Positions 40,970 through 52,263 of a DNA stretch of 64,000 nucleotides are shown here, one piece after another. The translations under genes and the position numbers were made by a program. Origin of the DNA: Branchiostoma floridae. Its lineage: Eukaryota; Chordata; Leptocardii; Amphioxiformes; Branchiostomatidae. The notes beneath the pieces were generated by a model, which did not search any database, was not told where the DNA came from, and was given only the letters and a program-made list of their open reading frames with translations. The stretch lies in contig NC_049980.1 of the NCBI RefSeq assembly GCF_000003815.2, positions 3,806,497 through 3,870,496 of the forward strand, given 5' to 3'. The number at the start of each line of letters is the position of its first letter. Positions within the stretch are counted from its first letter, which is position 1.

Positions 40970-41640
40970 AGGGGGGTCCGGGGGTATGCTCCCCCGGGAA
41001 AATTTCAAAATCAAGACCCTCTTAAATGCTATTTCCTGCATTTTTCGGCAAATTTTGCCGACCGACTAAGCTAGGTTGATTTTGACATTTTCATCTAATT
41101 ACACATGGTTATAGCAAGGAGCTTTTACCTGATAAAAGCTCCTTGGTTATAGCTTTTGGCCTCCACCCCAAGAGCCCCCGACATATTTTACCATTTCGAT
41201 TCGAGCTCGGAAGGCACGAGACGTTGTAATATAAGTCCGGAGAAATTTTAAAATCTGGACCGTCTGAAACGCCATTTACTGCCTTTTGAAGGACAGATTT
41301 TGCTGTAAGACGAAGCTAAATCAGATATAACATTTTCTTAGAGAGAAAAGTTTCTTTGTGCCGGAAAACTCACGCCCCTAACATATTTTCGCAATGTCGT
41401 CGTAAGTGCCAAAGGCGCAAGCCTTCGCAAGGGAGAAACCTCATTTTCTGCATTCTAGGAGTACTTTTTGCCCGAAACTAAGCTTGACACTGAAATCTGT
41501 ATGAGTGGTAAAGTTTTTGAGGGCAACGCTTCCGCAACATATTTTACCCTGTTCAGAGCCGAGGGCCGGGAGGCTCGGAGAAATTTTGAAATATGGACCA
41601 TTTGAGACGCCATTTCCTGCATTCTCAGGGGTTCTATCTG
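40970..41640. repeat. Diverged tandem repeats in the foldback interior
   Basis: Three or four units share CGGGAAAATTTCAAAATC / CGGAGAAATTTTAAAATC / CGGAGAAATTTTGAAATA, each followed by a GACC...ACGCCATTTCCTGCATT block. A degenerate third copy of part of the arm follows at about 41670-41790. Confidence 0.65.
41116..41144. mobile_element. 29-bp palindromic micro-insertion with 9-bp duplication
   Basis: Arms AAGGAGCTTTTA / TAAAAGCTCCTT with loop CCTGA, flanked by perfect GGTTATAGC at 41107-41115 and 41145-41153. Confidence 0.7.
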
Positions 41641-42162
41641 GAATTAGACTTATTAGAATTAGAATTGTTTTCTTCATGTCTGTTTGGCTGGCGGACACGA
41701 AGTCAACTATACAGAATGTAAAACCCAACAAGAAGGCCCAGAAATACGTCAAAAACCGCAAAAACCTCTGATTGGGGAGAAATAGTAGCGCTGTAAGTAG
41801 CGATTCACATGTAGATTTTGGGGCCCGGAAGGAGGGTAAGGTATATATACATTTGTAGCTCAGCGGTGAAAGGGATCCCATAAGCAAATGGCTCTATGTT
41901 TATATGAGCTCTTACTGGCAATGTATTTAATGACATTAAAGAGATGAAATATATATATATATATTTTTTTAAATTGAAGGCTTAGATATCAAAGAGATTA
42001 TTTCAGGTTAATACTTTTCTGCTTTATTTGAGCAATAGTTTGCCCAAATTAAGAGAAACAGCAGACAACACACACAAAGCTCGCACATGTACAGCAACCT
42101 GATGCCGCCAGATAAGTTGATACAAAGTGAGTCAGCAACGATTCTCTTAGATTAGTGAAAGC

Positions 42163-42184
42163 AAGGAGGTTATATAACCTCCTT
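42163..42184. mobile_element. 22-bp palindromic micro-insertion
   Basis: Arms AAGGAGGTTAT / ATAACCTCCTT, flanked by AGTGAAAGC and GCTGAAAGC. The opposite arm of the same foldback (near 38470) lacks it and gives the empty site. Confidence 0.7.
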
Positions 42185-42966
42185 GCTGAAAGCAATATTT
42201 CCTTGGCGTGATAAGAGACATTACAGGTAAGTAATGTTCTTCCAACCACCGCCAACTGACAGGTCTAGACATGTTAGTGTACTCTCCAAGCAAAGGTGTT
42301 TTCGGCAGTTTTTGACGTGTTCAGTTGGGTCTCTTTGCTGGGCTTTCTATTGTGTATTGTTTTCTTCATGTCTGTTTGGCCGGCGAACATGAAGGCTCCT
42401 GTACAAAATTGAAAGCCCCACAAAAAGGCCTAAAACACATGAAAAACAGCCGAAGCGCAACCTCTGCTTGGAGAGATACAGTATAATACACATAGTGTAA
42501 TACACATCTATGTAGAATTTTTGCCCTGTAGGAGTGTAAGGTAAATATAGCTTAGTTCACGGTGATATGTACTCCCCACGCAAAAGGACTGGTTTTAACG
42601 TTGTTTTTTTATTTTATTTTGCTATGTCGCCAAACCAAGTGTTTAAAGAGGAAGTTTAAACAAAAAAGAAGGCCCGACGTCAAAACCAGTCGGAAGCTCC
42701 TTGCAGAGGTTTGGGAGCAAAATTGCGGCCTTGTTATGTGCCACGTCTTTCGTCCGCCCTCCCCAACAAGGGCGGGACAAGAAAGAGGCATATGATAAAG
42801 TCTCAAATTTTTCCCAACTGCTCGGAGCCGAATCTCTGTTTGGGGCGTAAGGGCAGGCAATATGCCTAACTAGTCGATCCATGGTGGGTTTGATAACAAA
42901 TACACATCTGTGTTTGGTTGGTGTGAATGAAAGGTGTAAAAGGCCCCTCCCCCTGGAGTTAATCCT

Positions 42967-43235
42967 CGATGTAGTTTTTCAAAACCGACGTCGGTTTTCA
43001 AAGCGATGTAGTTTTTCAAAACCGACGTCGGTTTTCAAAGCGATGTTGTTTTTTAGAATCGACGTCGGTTTTCAAAGCGATGTGGTTTTTCAAAACCGAC
43101 GTCGGTGTTCAAAGCGATGTGGTTTTTGAGAACCGACGTCAGTTTTCGAAAGCGACGTGTATTTTCAAAACCGACGTCGGATTTCGAAAGAGCTTCGACG
43201 TCGGGTTTCGACGTCGGGTTTCAAAAAAGCGATGT
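42967..43235. repeat. ACCGACGTCGGT repeat array (right arm)
   Basis: Inverted copy of the array at 37420-37700. Confidence 0.9.
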
Positions 43236-43377
43236 CGGTTTTCAAACAGCGACGTTGCAACGTAAAATAACGAGCGAGAGGTGACCGTGACATCGGATAC
43301 CTAAAACGTCGACCGACGCGCAACCGGGCTATCGGCCTCAAAATACAACGCTCGGAACCGCAAACTACACAATTACC

Positions 43378-43478
43378 AAAAATCGCAAGATTATCGTGAG
43401 AACACCAGACGTCTTACTCACGAAAATGTCATTTAGAGCTCGTGGCCTAGTCTTCCGATCGATTTTCGCCTAATGTGG
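43378..43478. mobile_element. Remainder of the CTAAAAATCGCAAG MITE
   Basis: AAAAATCGCAAGATTATCGTG to TTCGCCTAATGTGG, same family as 9846-9978. Confidence 0.65.
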
Positions 43479-43641
43479 TATAATAATTTATTGCACAACA
43501 ATTGTACAATGTACACAGTATGGCTTATATGTGACATGGACGGTTTTCAGGTGAAAAATACGTGCAACCCTCTGTCGATCTTAAATATGGCCGATCTTCC
43601 ATCGATACGCCCGAAGATCGTGGATAATGTGACAGGGGTAT
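43479..43641. mobile_element. MITE, TACCCCTGTCACATT family, right part
   Basis: Matches 8155-8297 (TTTATTGCACAACAATTGTAC, GGACGGTTTTCAGGTGAAAA) and ends AATGTGACAGGGGTA. Confidence 0.75.
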
Positions 43642-43795
43642 TAGGACGGCGCTCTCACCGCGCTCTCTCTGCGACCTAAAATTTGTCTTCTCAGTCACAC
43701 TTTTACGTTTTGTATGATGTACCCAGTGTAAAACCAAAGGTTACACATATCTTATTTAGGTCGCAGTGAGAGCGCCGTCTAGTGGAAAGGGGGCC
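43641..43795. mobile_element. MITE, GACGGCGCTCTC family, copy 3
   Basis: TTAGGACGGCGCTCTCACCG to GAGCGCCGTCTAGTGGAAA. Abuts the previous MITE exactly as the pair at 7875-8297 does, in the opposite order. Confidence 0.75.
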
Positions 43796-44128
43796 TTCAA
43801 AAGTGTTAGTGTTGTCCGTTTTCTCTGCTTGTTCGGCAAATAAGTCATTCTACACCGTAGGGCCCTGGAACTGCAGACTTCCTCTGAAGGACTGAACCCG
43901 AGCCTTTGGTACTGTCAACATGTGCGGATCCCATCTCGACAGATCACAAAGTGGAAGGTGGAGTGTCATAAAACATTGACAACGCCACCTGTCGACATCT
44001 ATTGGACTGTCAAGGTAGGTCACGACGGTTGCAACGCCCCATGTTGAGTTGTCATGTAGTTCTTCTTTTCTTCAGAAGCAATTTATCACAGGCGATGTTT
44101 GTCGGATATTTCTTTTCCGGCATATATA

Positions 44129-44638
44129 AGGCCACAGCAAGTAAATTTTATGGATGAAATCAGCGCGCTCGTTATTTTTCGCCTGATTTCTTAAAAAAAA
44201 CAATAATTTTTTTCTTCTTTGGCGATGGTCCACTAGTACCAAAATCGGAAAATATGCTGTGTTGTAGCCTAATAATTGCACTTGTATTAGTGACACTAGC
44301 GAGGTAACCATGACTGTAGGTGTAGAAGTGAAACTAGTTGGATAGTTGGAAAAGTGGCATCACTATGGAAGTCATGAGTGTAGTCGCCAACTTGGTAAGT
44401 GATACCAGTCTACCACACTAGTGTCTATTTTACACTAGTTTACTTCTTGAATACAGAAATCAGTGAAATGTGTTGTCTGTGCTACCCAGCTGTTTTGCCA
44501 CTTCAATTCTTGTTACAACGTTTATGGTGTCCATTATGCAACATTAGCCATCTTGTTTTTTTTCATCCATTTTTTTATCTCATTATTTTTGCAGTCTTCA
44601 GAGGATGTCATCCATAAAATGTACTTGCTGTGGCCTAA
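44129..44638. mobile_element. MITE, GGCCACA-terminal family, copy 2
   Basis: Ends AGGCCACAGCAAGTAAATTT and its complement at 44605-44638. Internal similarity to 5853-6327. Confidence 0.75.
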
Positions 44639-44812
44639 CTATCTATTACAGAAAGACGGGACATCACCCTTATATACGAGAACAGGCTCTTATGCAGATG
44701 CGTTCGCTGACACATTTACGTTGTATTGTTAGCTGAATTTCTACATGTTAGCAAACTTAGGATTATGGTTAGGTTGAAGGACAGGGTTACTTACTTACTA
44801 CTGGGGGTATTT

Positions 44813-45190
44813 GCATTTTGCATCTTTCTACTCGGCACTATGCAAGCTTTCGAATGATATCAAGTTTGTTGGACGGTGACTTGAACCCTAAGCTTGAATC
44901 GCAACACAACGGTAACACTGCAACCCACTCCTGGCCTTCGGTTAAGGCTAGCGGTTAGGACAAGAGCGCATACGGTCAAGAATATCTCCCGAACAAAACA
45001 TCCGATTGAAACGCGGTTTGCATCTTTCTACTCGGCAATATGCAAGCTTTCGAATGATATCAAGTTTGTTGGACCGCAACTTGAACCCTAAGCTTGAATC
45101 GCAGAACAAAGGTACCACTGCACCCTACTCCTGGCCTTCGGTTATTGTACGCAGAGTGCACTCAGTGCGCAACTCTGGAAATAACCCTTC
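44813..45190. repeat. Two-copy ~200-bp direct repeat
   Basis: TTTGCATCTTTCTACTCGGC...CAAGCTTTCGAATGATATCA...CTCCTGGCCTTCGGTTA appears from 44816 and again from 45015. Confidence 0.85.
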
Positions 45191-46205
45191 ACCCCGGTTC
45201 TCAGCGCTGTGAAGAAGCCATAGATTTAGTTGGCTTAAGCACCTCATTTAAACAAAAACTGTATATAGAATTCACAGCTGTCTTTTAATTTGTTTTTGTT
45301 GTTGCTGTGTTTCATTCCCCAGAATGGCAAGGTCATGTTTTAGGCGTCTGTCTAGCTGATTCTGAAAAGCATAACTGGGGAAGCCTTTGATGGATCCTGA
45401 TGATATTTGGTAGGTGGGTATGAGTCGGGAAAACGAAGGTCAAGTTCGATAATGGGTTCCCCAGCAGTGTGTTAATTTACTGTACGCAGCGGAACTTCCA
45501 TATTTCATATCTTGGTTCTGGACATGCTGTGTTCGTGATTTTTCACTTGTAGATAGTCCTTGGGCCATTGAGTAAGTGTTGTGCGTTTGGGCCTCTACCG
45601 GCTATTTTTAACTGCAGACATGGGTTTCCTTTCAAACCTTGGACGAGAATAACTCGAGAACGTGTTGACAGATCGCCATGACGATTTGTATTTAGATGGC
45701 GTAAGTGAAAACTTACATGATGAAATACTAACTATGCAAATCAATAGCTAATTTGAATAATTAATTTATTTGATTTAGAATCAATGAGGAAAGTTTATAA
45801 ACCCATTGCATTCCATGCATAATAGGGATTGAAACGTTGTCATATATATAGCCGAGAAGGAGAGAAATGCAAATACAAATGAGAATATAAGAACGTGAAG
45901 ACGGATCTGCATATTTTTTGGTATGTGGAAAGCCTAAGTCAAGACTTAGACGGTACTACTAATAAAAAAACAGCTAATTTGCATATTCAATTAGAATATT
46001 CTATCACAGCAGCTTCTAGAATGCATCTCTTGTCTAGGACATGATATGGTCTTGACATTTGGGTAGTAATTGATACAATATCCATCGATCAATGATTTTT
46101 GAAAACACGTAATACACGTCCCTCTGAATTTCCGATGTCTGCTCACGTTGATCATGGAATGACTTTCTCTTGTGAGATCACGAGGTCAGGGACTTGTGTG
46201 ATCTT
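45191..46205. other. AT-rich interspersed repeat debris, no gene
   Basis: Contains the recurring AATAACTCGAGAACG...ATGCAAATCAATAGCTAATT pattern also seen near 51.05-51.2 and 51.35-51.5 kb. No exon supported. Confidence 0.5.
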
Positions 46206-46209
46206 CTCC

Positions 46210-46272
46210 ACACACACACAAACACAGACACACACAAACAAATACAAACACACACACACACACACACATACA

Positions 46273-46326
<54 letters not shown>
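46210..46326. repeat. (CA)n microsatellite
   Basis: Long CA tract with a few interruptions. Confidence 0.95.
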
Positions 46327-46327
<1 letters not shown>

Positions 46328-46442
46328 CACCTGTAATTCAAAAGCACCTCGCCAGGGTCTGTCTCTTTGTTGACATTGTCAGCAGACAACGAGAAGTTAA
46401 CAAGTCACCCAGTAACGATGAAAAATGAACAACAAAAACTTA

Positions 46443-46560
46443 CCTGCGAGGACTCCTATGACAGATTAGCCCTCTGCTGTTGAACCTTCTCAGTGGTGGA
46501 AGCACTGCAACAGGTTGATCTTCTTCTCCATGAATGTAAGTGTCGCTTACGTTATCTACG
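46443..46560 (-). other. Possible non-coding exon with strong splice donor
   Basis: Minus strand ...CTCGCAG|GTAAGTTTTTG at 46442/46443. The sequence upstream is not clearly coding. It could be a 5-prime exon of an unseen minus-strand gene. Confidence 0.25.
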
Positions 46561-47424
46561 AGCTAATGAAGTGGGAGGGGGTAGCTCGACTGCGTCCTAA
46601 TTGTCATGTTTTGACCACAAAATAAGACAATATGCCGCAGTTTTGTTTCCAATGTTGACACAAGATTATGCATCAGAAACATGGTTTAAAACTGACTTCA
46701 TATGGCAATTCAGAAACTATTTTACTATCTTATTACGAAGATTAGAAAACTTGACAAAAGATTCGGAGGCTCCAAAATTATTTCCGTCGCTTGCGAGCGC
46801 CACCTAGCGATTCGAGCAGAAGTGTGTTCTTGGCCACGTCAAAATATTAAAGTTGCTTGATGATAGCGACTTTACAAAAAATGATACAACCTTAACACGA
46901 AGATTTCATTTGCAACGTTTTATTAGATTAACAGAAAAATCTGTGTTTTGTCAGGTTTTTGTAGGGCTTTACAGAATCAGCGCAAATTAGGTTATTATTG
47001 TCCATAAGATGACATCATGCTACAGTGGAAAAAGAGCCCCTTATTCGACTCTACACGATTTCCGGATTCCTGGCAAAAATATTGCAAAAATCGTCGTTTT
47101 TTCAAATGTTTTTGACCCCAAATAATGTACAACTCGAATAAAAAATATAAAAAAAGGCTCGGATAAATCAAATCTTCATGAGAAAGTCTTAGATCAGTCA
47201 AAATTTGAAGGCTTTATGTGCTGTCACCGCTTGGGCTCGGGCACTTGAAGTGAAGTACTTTTTTTTAACAAAATATGTATTTTTTACCCCCAAAACCTGA
47301 TAACCTAAAACAATTATGTCGTTATCATAATGTAGTCAACGAACTCAATAAAGCTGTGTCACATGCTGTTACTAACCAGAGTGTGCTATCACCTGTCGTG
47401 AGTTGATATATACACATTTATAGT
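46561..47424. other. Non-coding stretch, nothing recognised
   Basis: AT-rich sequence without supported exon, RNA or repeat. Confidence 0.4.
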
Positions 47425-47788
47425 AAGGACACAGCAAGTAAATTTTATGGATGACATCCTCTGCAGACTGCAAAAATAGTGAGACAGGGCGAAAAAAAAC
47501 AAGATGGCTAAAAAAACAAGATGGCTAAATTTTCCAAATATACGCAATAAACGTAAAAAAAGAAGTGAAACGACAAAACATGGTATCACAGCCTACAAGG
47601 CATTTACTTCTGTATTCAAGTGTAGTAAATGTGACACAGTAGTGTGGTACACTGGTATAATTTACCAACATATTGGTGCCAATTTTAAAACTATCTAAAT
47701 TTTTAGTTTCACTTCTATAACTACAGTCATCAGTCGAAAATTAATGCGCGCGCTGATGTCATCCATAAAATTTACTTGCTGTAGCCTA
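47425..47788. mobile_element. MITE, GGCCACA-terminal family, copy 3
   Basis: AAGGACACAGCAAGTAAATT with TTTATGGATGACATC at the left; the complement GATGTCATCCATAAAATTTA and CTTGCTGTAGCCT at the right. Confidence 0.75.
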
Positions 47789-48740
47789 ACCCCAAGTGGA
47801 CAAAGAGAAAGAAAAAAAGCAACAGATGATAAAAACCCGGTCGCTACCATGCATTTAAGCTTCTTGTTTTATTTGCTGTGCTGCGTCGTCGGAAAACAAT
47901 TTAAATTTGAAACCTTTCTTTCGGAAGCCATACTAGTTACGGACAAAATGAGATGGAAGAAAAAAAATAATCCAAACCAACATGACCTATCTGTCCTACC
48001 TTCACAGACGATAACGAACAATGCCGTAATATTATATAAAAGAGTACTCTAACGTTTTGAGGACCATAATAGGAGAAACTACTAAACGTTTTTGAGTTGC
48101 TCTATACCGAGGCTACAGTGTCACAATTTGAATAAACATACAACAAGCATTTGATACTATGACTGCTTTATTCCTGCCCAGATGCTAACATGAGTCATCA
48201 AACATACGTTCTCGTTGTTTCCAATCCCCATCTTGCAACACAAGTAGCATTGAGTATCGATCGGTTCACGCCGATGACGTCACATTATACAATCATATTG
48301 ACTCAGACATATATAGATATGTGGACATATAGATAGGTGGACAAATTAACCTAGAACGACATTAAAGACTTTGTCTGAAATAAGTCATAGTACCTTTTAC
48401 CAGTCTCATATCTGCTTGAAGAGTACATCCACCGTCCCACCTGTCGATATATATACTAGCATGTTGATCTACAGCACTATCTTTAACCACCATACACTGT
48501 AATGTCATATCAATTTAGCCCTCAAGGCTGCGACTGAGCGGTATACTACTGTTCTTGATAGAACTATTACCTTACGTCATTGGTACTATGGTTGTATTGA
48601 ACAAAGTCAAAGAAATTTTATTATAGAACGACGTACATCTCAAAGCTATGTTTAAAGGCAAACGAAACCATTCAATAAGCAGAAAATTAACACAACTTCC
48701 TGGAGGGACATGAAAGGGACATTACAGTCGCGGTTTCTGT
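47789..48740. other. Downstream flank of the SAM-domain gene
   Basis: No gene seen. A minus-strand AATAAA (plus TTTATT near 48617) about 120 bases after the stop at 48741 is a likely poly(A) signal. Confidence 0.45.
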
Positions 48741-51700
48741 TCACCCCACGGTCAGAGATGCCCCCATGCTCTGTGCGAGCTCTGCCACACCGCCGCTACC
48801 TCCCTTGGCGGTCCCCATCATCTTCACGGTGCGGGTGATCAGGTCGTACAGCGGTGCCAGAGGAGACACCGACGGGCCTCCAGGTGCAGCAAGCACAACA
48901 GCCTGGGTGAAATTGGAACGAAAGATATTATGTCACATGTTGTGGACAATGGGCTGAACTTACCAAATCCAAGAATGTCACCAAATAAATGTATCTTTGT
49001 GAAAGGTGGTATGCTAAGGATTCAGGATATCTAAACAGGCACAGGTTTGCATACATCCCATACTAGAGTCTAAAATTTACTTGGAGATGTAAATGGATGT
49101 GTATATGCATACATGTGTGTGTGTGGGTGTGTGGGTGTGTGTGCATGCGCATGTGCGTAATATATCATACATGCAAACGTTAATACAATACACAGCATTC
49201 AAAGATTCCTACAATAGAGGAGCTGTGAGTCCAATGACAATACTTACCGAGTCGTCCATCAGGGACAATTGACGGAGGTTCCCCTGCACGCGCTGTGCTT
49301 CCTTCTTGAACTGGACCACGTTAGCCTGGAGGACCGCAGCATCTTCCAACACAACCTGGACGCCGTCAAGCACGTCCTGCACCGGGCGGCGATGGCTGGG
49401 GTTGAGACCGTCAGCGGTCCTCTCCATCTTCGAGTTGTCGATGTAGTGCACGATCTTCTCCGCCTGGGTCTCGATATCCCGCCAAGCCGCTCTCTGCTTC
49501 CCTGCCTCAGCGTTCATGGCGTCTAACTGCCCATGCAAATCATCAAGGGCTTGGCGAACCTTCTCCATTTCTGAAATCTAAGGTTGGGGGGGGGGGGGGG
49601 GGTGAACATTCCATCACCAAAATAGTTTTTTAAAACTTAAGTCTACGTTTCATTAGCTCACATTTACAACATTATCTTCTATAGACTGTATTGAACGGCA
49701 TATATGTTAATTTCTTCAGGCCTGGTTGTGTCTTAGAATCGATCCCTTTCCCCAGAATATGGGTGCAAATGCAAAAACATATTATAGTACTTGCCTTTCA
49801 TTTCTTTACCAATATCCCAAGCTGTTGCAGCAGCCCCTGCACCGAAAACGGCCGCCCCGCCTATCATGACCGCTGAAGAGACAGATACAACAGCTCCTGG
49901 TGTCTGAAAGAACGCCAGACCCACACCGACAGCTCCAACGATGCAGCTAGCGAGGCACGCTATTGCCGCACCACCAACAATCATGTACATCACTGACATG
50001 ATGTCCTTCTTGCCCTTTTGGTCGCCAAGCAAGGTGAGGATGTCCTCCTGAGTTTTGTTGATCTCTGAGAGGAACCGGTTGAACTTGCGCGTTATCTCCT
50101 GGCAGGATTGGTGGCACTTCTCCCCCTCTTTCCTCACTTCTTGGATGCGATCCTTTACCGTCATTAGTTCAAGACCTTTGAAGAATACAAAAAAATATAC
50201 ATTATAGTCTGTTTTTGTCGCTGTGGGTTTCAATATATTGTAAAATATACAGTGATAAGGCTTGGAACAATATTGTTCTTCTACTAGTAAGACCATGCTG
50301 GTTCGATTTTTTGGATGGGATTCGCGGGACTCAATTCTTATCCTTTTCCACAAAAGAAGCTCTCGACCAAACTGTAACTCAGCCACACACAACGCAGCTG
50401 CAAAATGGGCAGATACGTGTCGTAAATTGAAAAATGAATATGCGGAATACGTTGAATAGTCCCTGGAGAAGTCACATAATACATAGGTATGCTATAATTA
50501 TGCATAAATTTGATTGTAGATAATTATACACCATGATATTTCCATTATACATAATTTTACATATCCCCTTTCACCATTATTCATAGCTACGTACAACTCA
50601 TAAAGGTAAATATACATAACATGAATTAATGCAAACATAGTTACACTGTGTATCTTCACAACGTACGATAGTATTGGATCCTATCTTGAATTTTGCGTTT
50701 GGCTCCTCTGGTGGGCAGCCCAACTTCTTCGATGTCAAAGCTGGTCTGAATCAGCTGATAAGCGTCTGTCAGATCCTCCTTCTCGAAGTTGGGTAGATAC
50801 TTCTCCAGCCTAAGGTCTGTCAGCATCTCACTGACGGTACCCCTCAGCACGAAGATAAGGATGTTCTCAATGCCTTCGAGATTTCTCTGTAATATCTCGA
50901 TAAAGTTCCTGTTTGAAACAAAAAAATTTTGGCGACGCCTCAGGGGCTTCGCCTAATGATATAGTGTGCGACCGTTTGACAAAAATTCCCAAAATCCCGC
51001 AGGCATGTCAGGAATTTTTACAGGCCTGCGCAGTTGCATCATCCCTTTAGAGGGGAATAACTCGGGAATGGATTGACGGATCTTCATGATATTTAGAATA
51101 TAGATAGCTTCAGAGATGCCTAACATAATTACATAAATATAAAAGCTAACCATGCAAATCAGGGGCTAATTTGCATAATCAATGAGGACAATTTTTGAGC
51201 ATTTCATGTTAAAATGCTCAAAAATATACCATATGTAATTCAAAAAGAGAGAAATATCATGCTTACTGTTAAGTATATATCCGATGGGCCAAAATTTACG
51301 AAATTCTACAGCAATTCGTCCGCGTGTGCGCAATTGCACCATCCTTTTGGAAGGGAATAACTCGGGAAGGGGTTAATGGATCATCGTGATTTTTGATGTG
51401 TAGATAACTTCGGAGATGCCTTCCATAAATAAGGACTATTAATGTAGACCCCGAGCTAATTTTCATAATCAATGAGCACAGTTTATTAAGCCGCAGAATT
51501 TCATTACTACTAGGACACGTAAACATGACATGTGTAACTAGAAAAGATATGAATATCGATAGACATCAATTATGCAAATTGTTACCTAACTTACATAATT
51601 AATGAGAAAGTGTTATTATAGTGTTAATATTTAGTGTTATATTCCTTTCTTCCGACATTTGGCAGGAACACGTACGTTAAGCTGAACATACAGACGTAAG

Positions 51701-52225
51701 AAGGGCAAATCAGGGTCTCATTGACATAGTTTTTGAGAAAATGCTACAATACCTTTCTTGGCTAAGACTTTCATACTTTGAGCACATACATACAGCTAGG
51801 CGAAAGGATAGAACACAAATACAACACCACTCATTAATACTTATAGACAATAAAACCGTCGCCATGGCAATAGTTTTAATTGCCACACTTTTTACTTTTA
51901 GTTTGCATAAAAAAGTGTGTGTGTGTGTGTGTATGTGTGTGTGTGTGTGTGCCTGTGTGTGTTTGTCTGTGCCTGTGTGTGTGTTTGTCTGTGCCTGTGT
52001 GTGTGTGTGTGTGCGTGCCTGTGTGTGTGTGTCTGTGCCTGTGTGTGTGTGCCTGTGTGTCTGTGCGTGCCTGTGCCTGTGTGTGTGTGTGTGTGCCTGT
52101 GTGTGTGTGCCTGTGCCTGTGTGTGGTGTGTGTGTGTGTGCCTGTGTGTGTGTGAGTGCTGTGCCTATGTGTGTGTGCATGTGCCTGTGTGTGTGTATGT
52201 CTCACTCTCTCTGTGTGTGCGTGTG

Positions 52226-52263
<38 letters not shown>

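Larger units (their letters stand above)
37290..43377. mobile_element. 6.1-kb foldback-type DNA transposon, non-autonomous
   Basis: Bounded by AAAAATCG at 37282-37289 and 43378-43385 (8-bp target duplication). Ends GGTAATTGTGTAGTTTGCGG and its complement. Arms 37290-38573 and 42070-43377 are nearly identical inverted repeats of about 1.3 kb. No transposase frame is found inside, so mobilisation must be in trans. An 8-bp duplication fits hAT, P or Merlin-type superfamilies; the ends do not decide it. Confidence 0.88.

Noticed and set aside
37402-43265. Open frames repeated identically on both strands
   Set aside because: They are the two arms of the foldback element and consist of short repeats without protein features.
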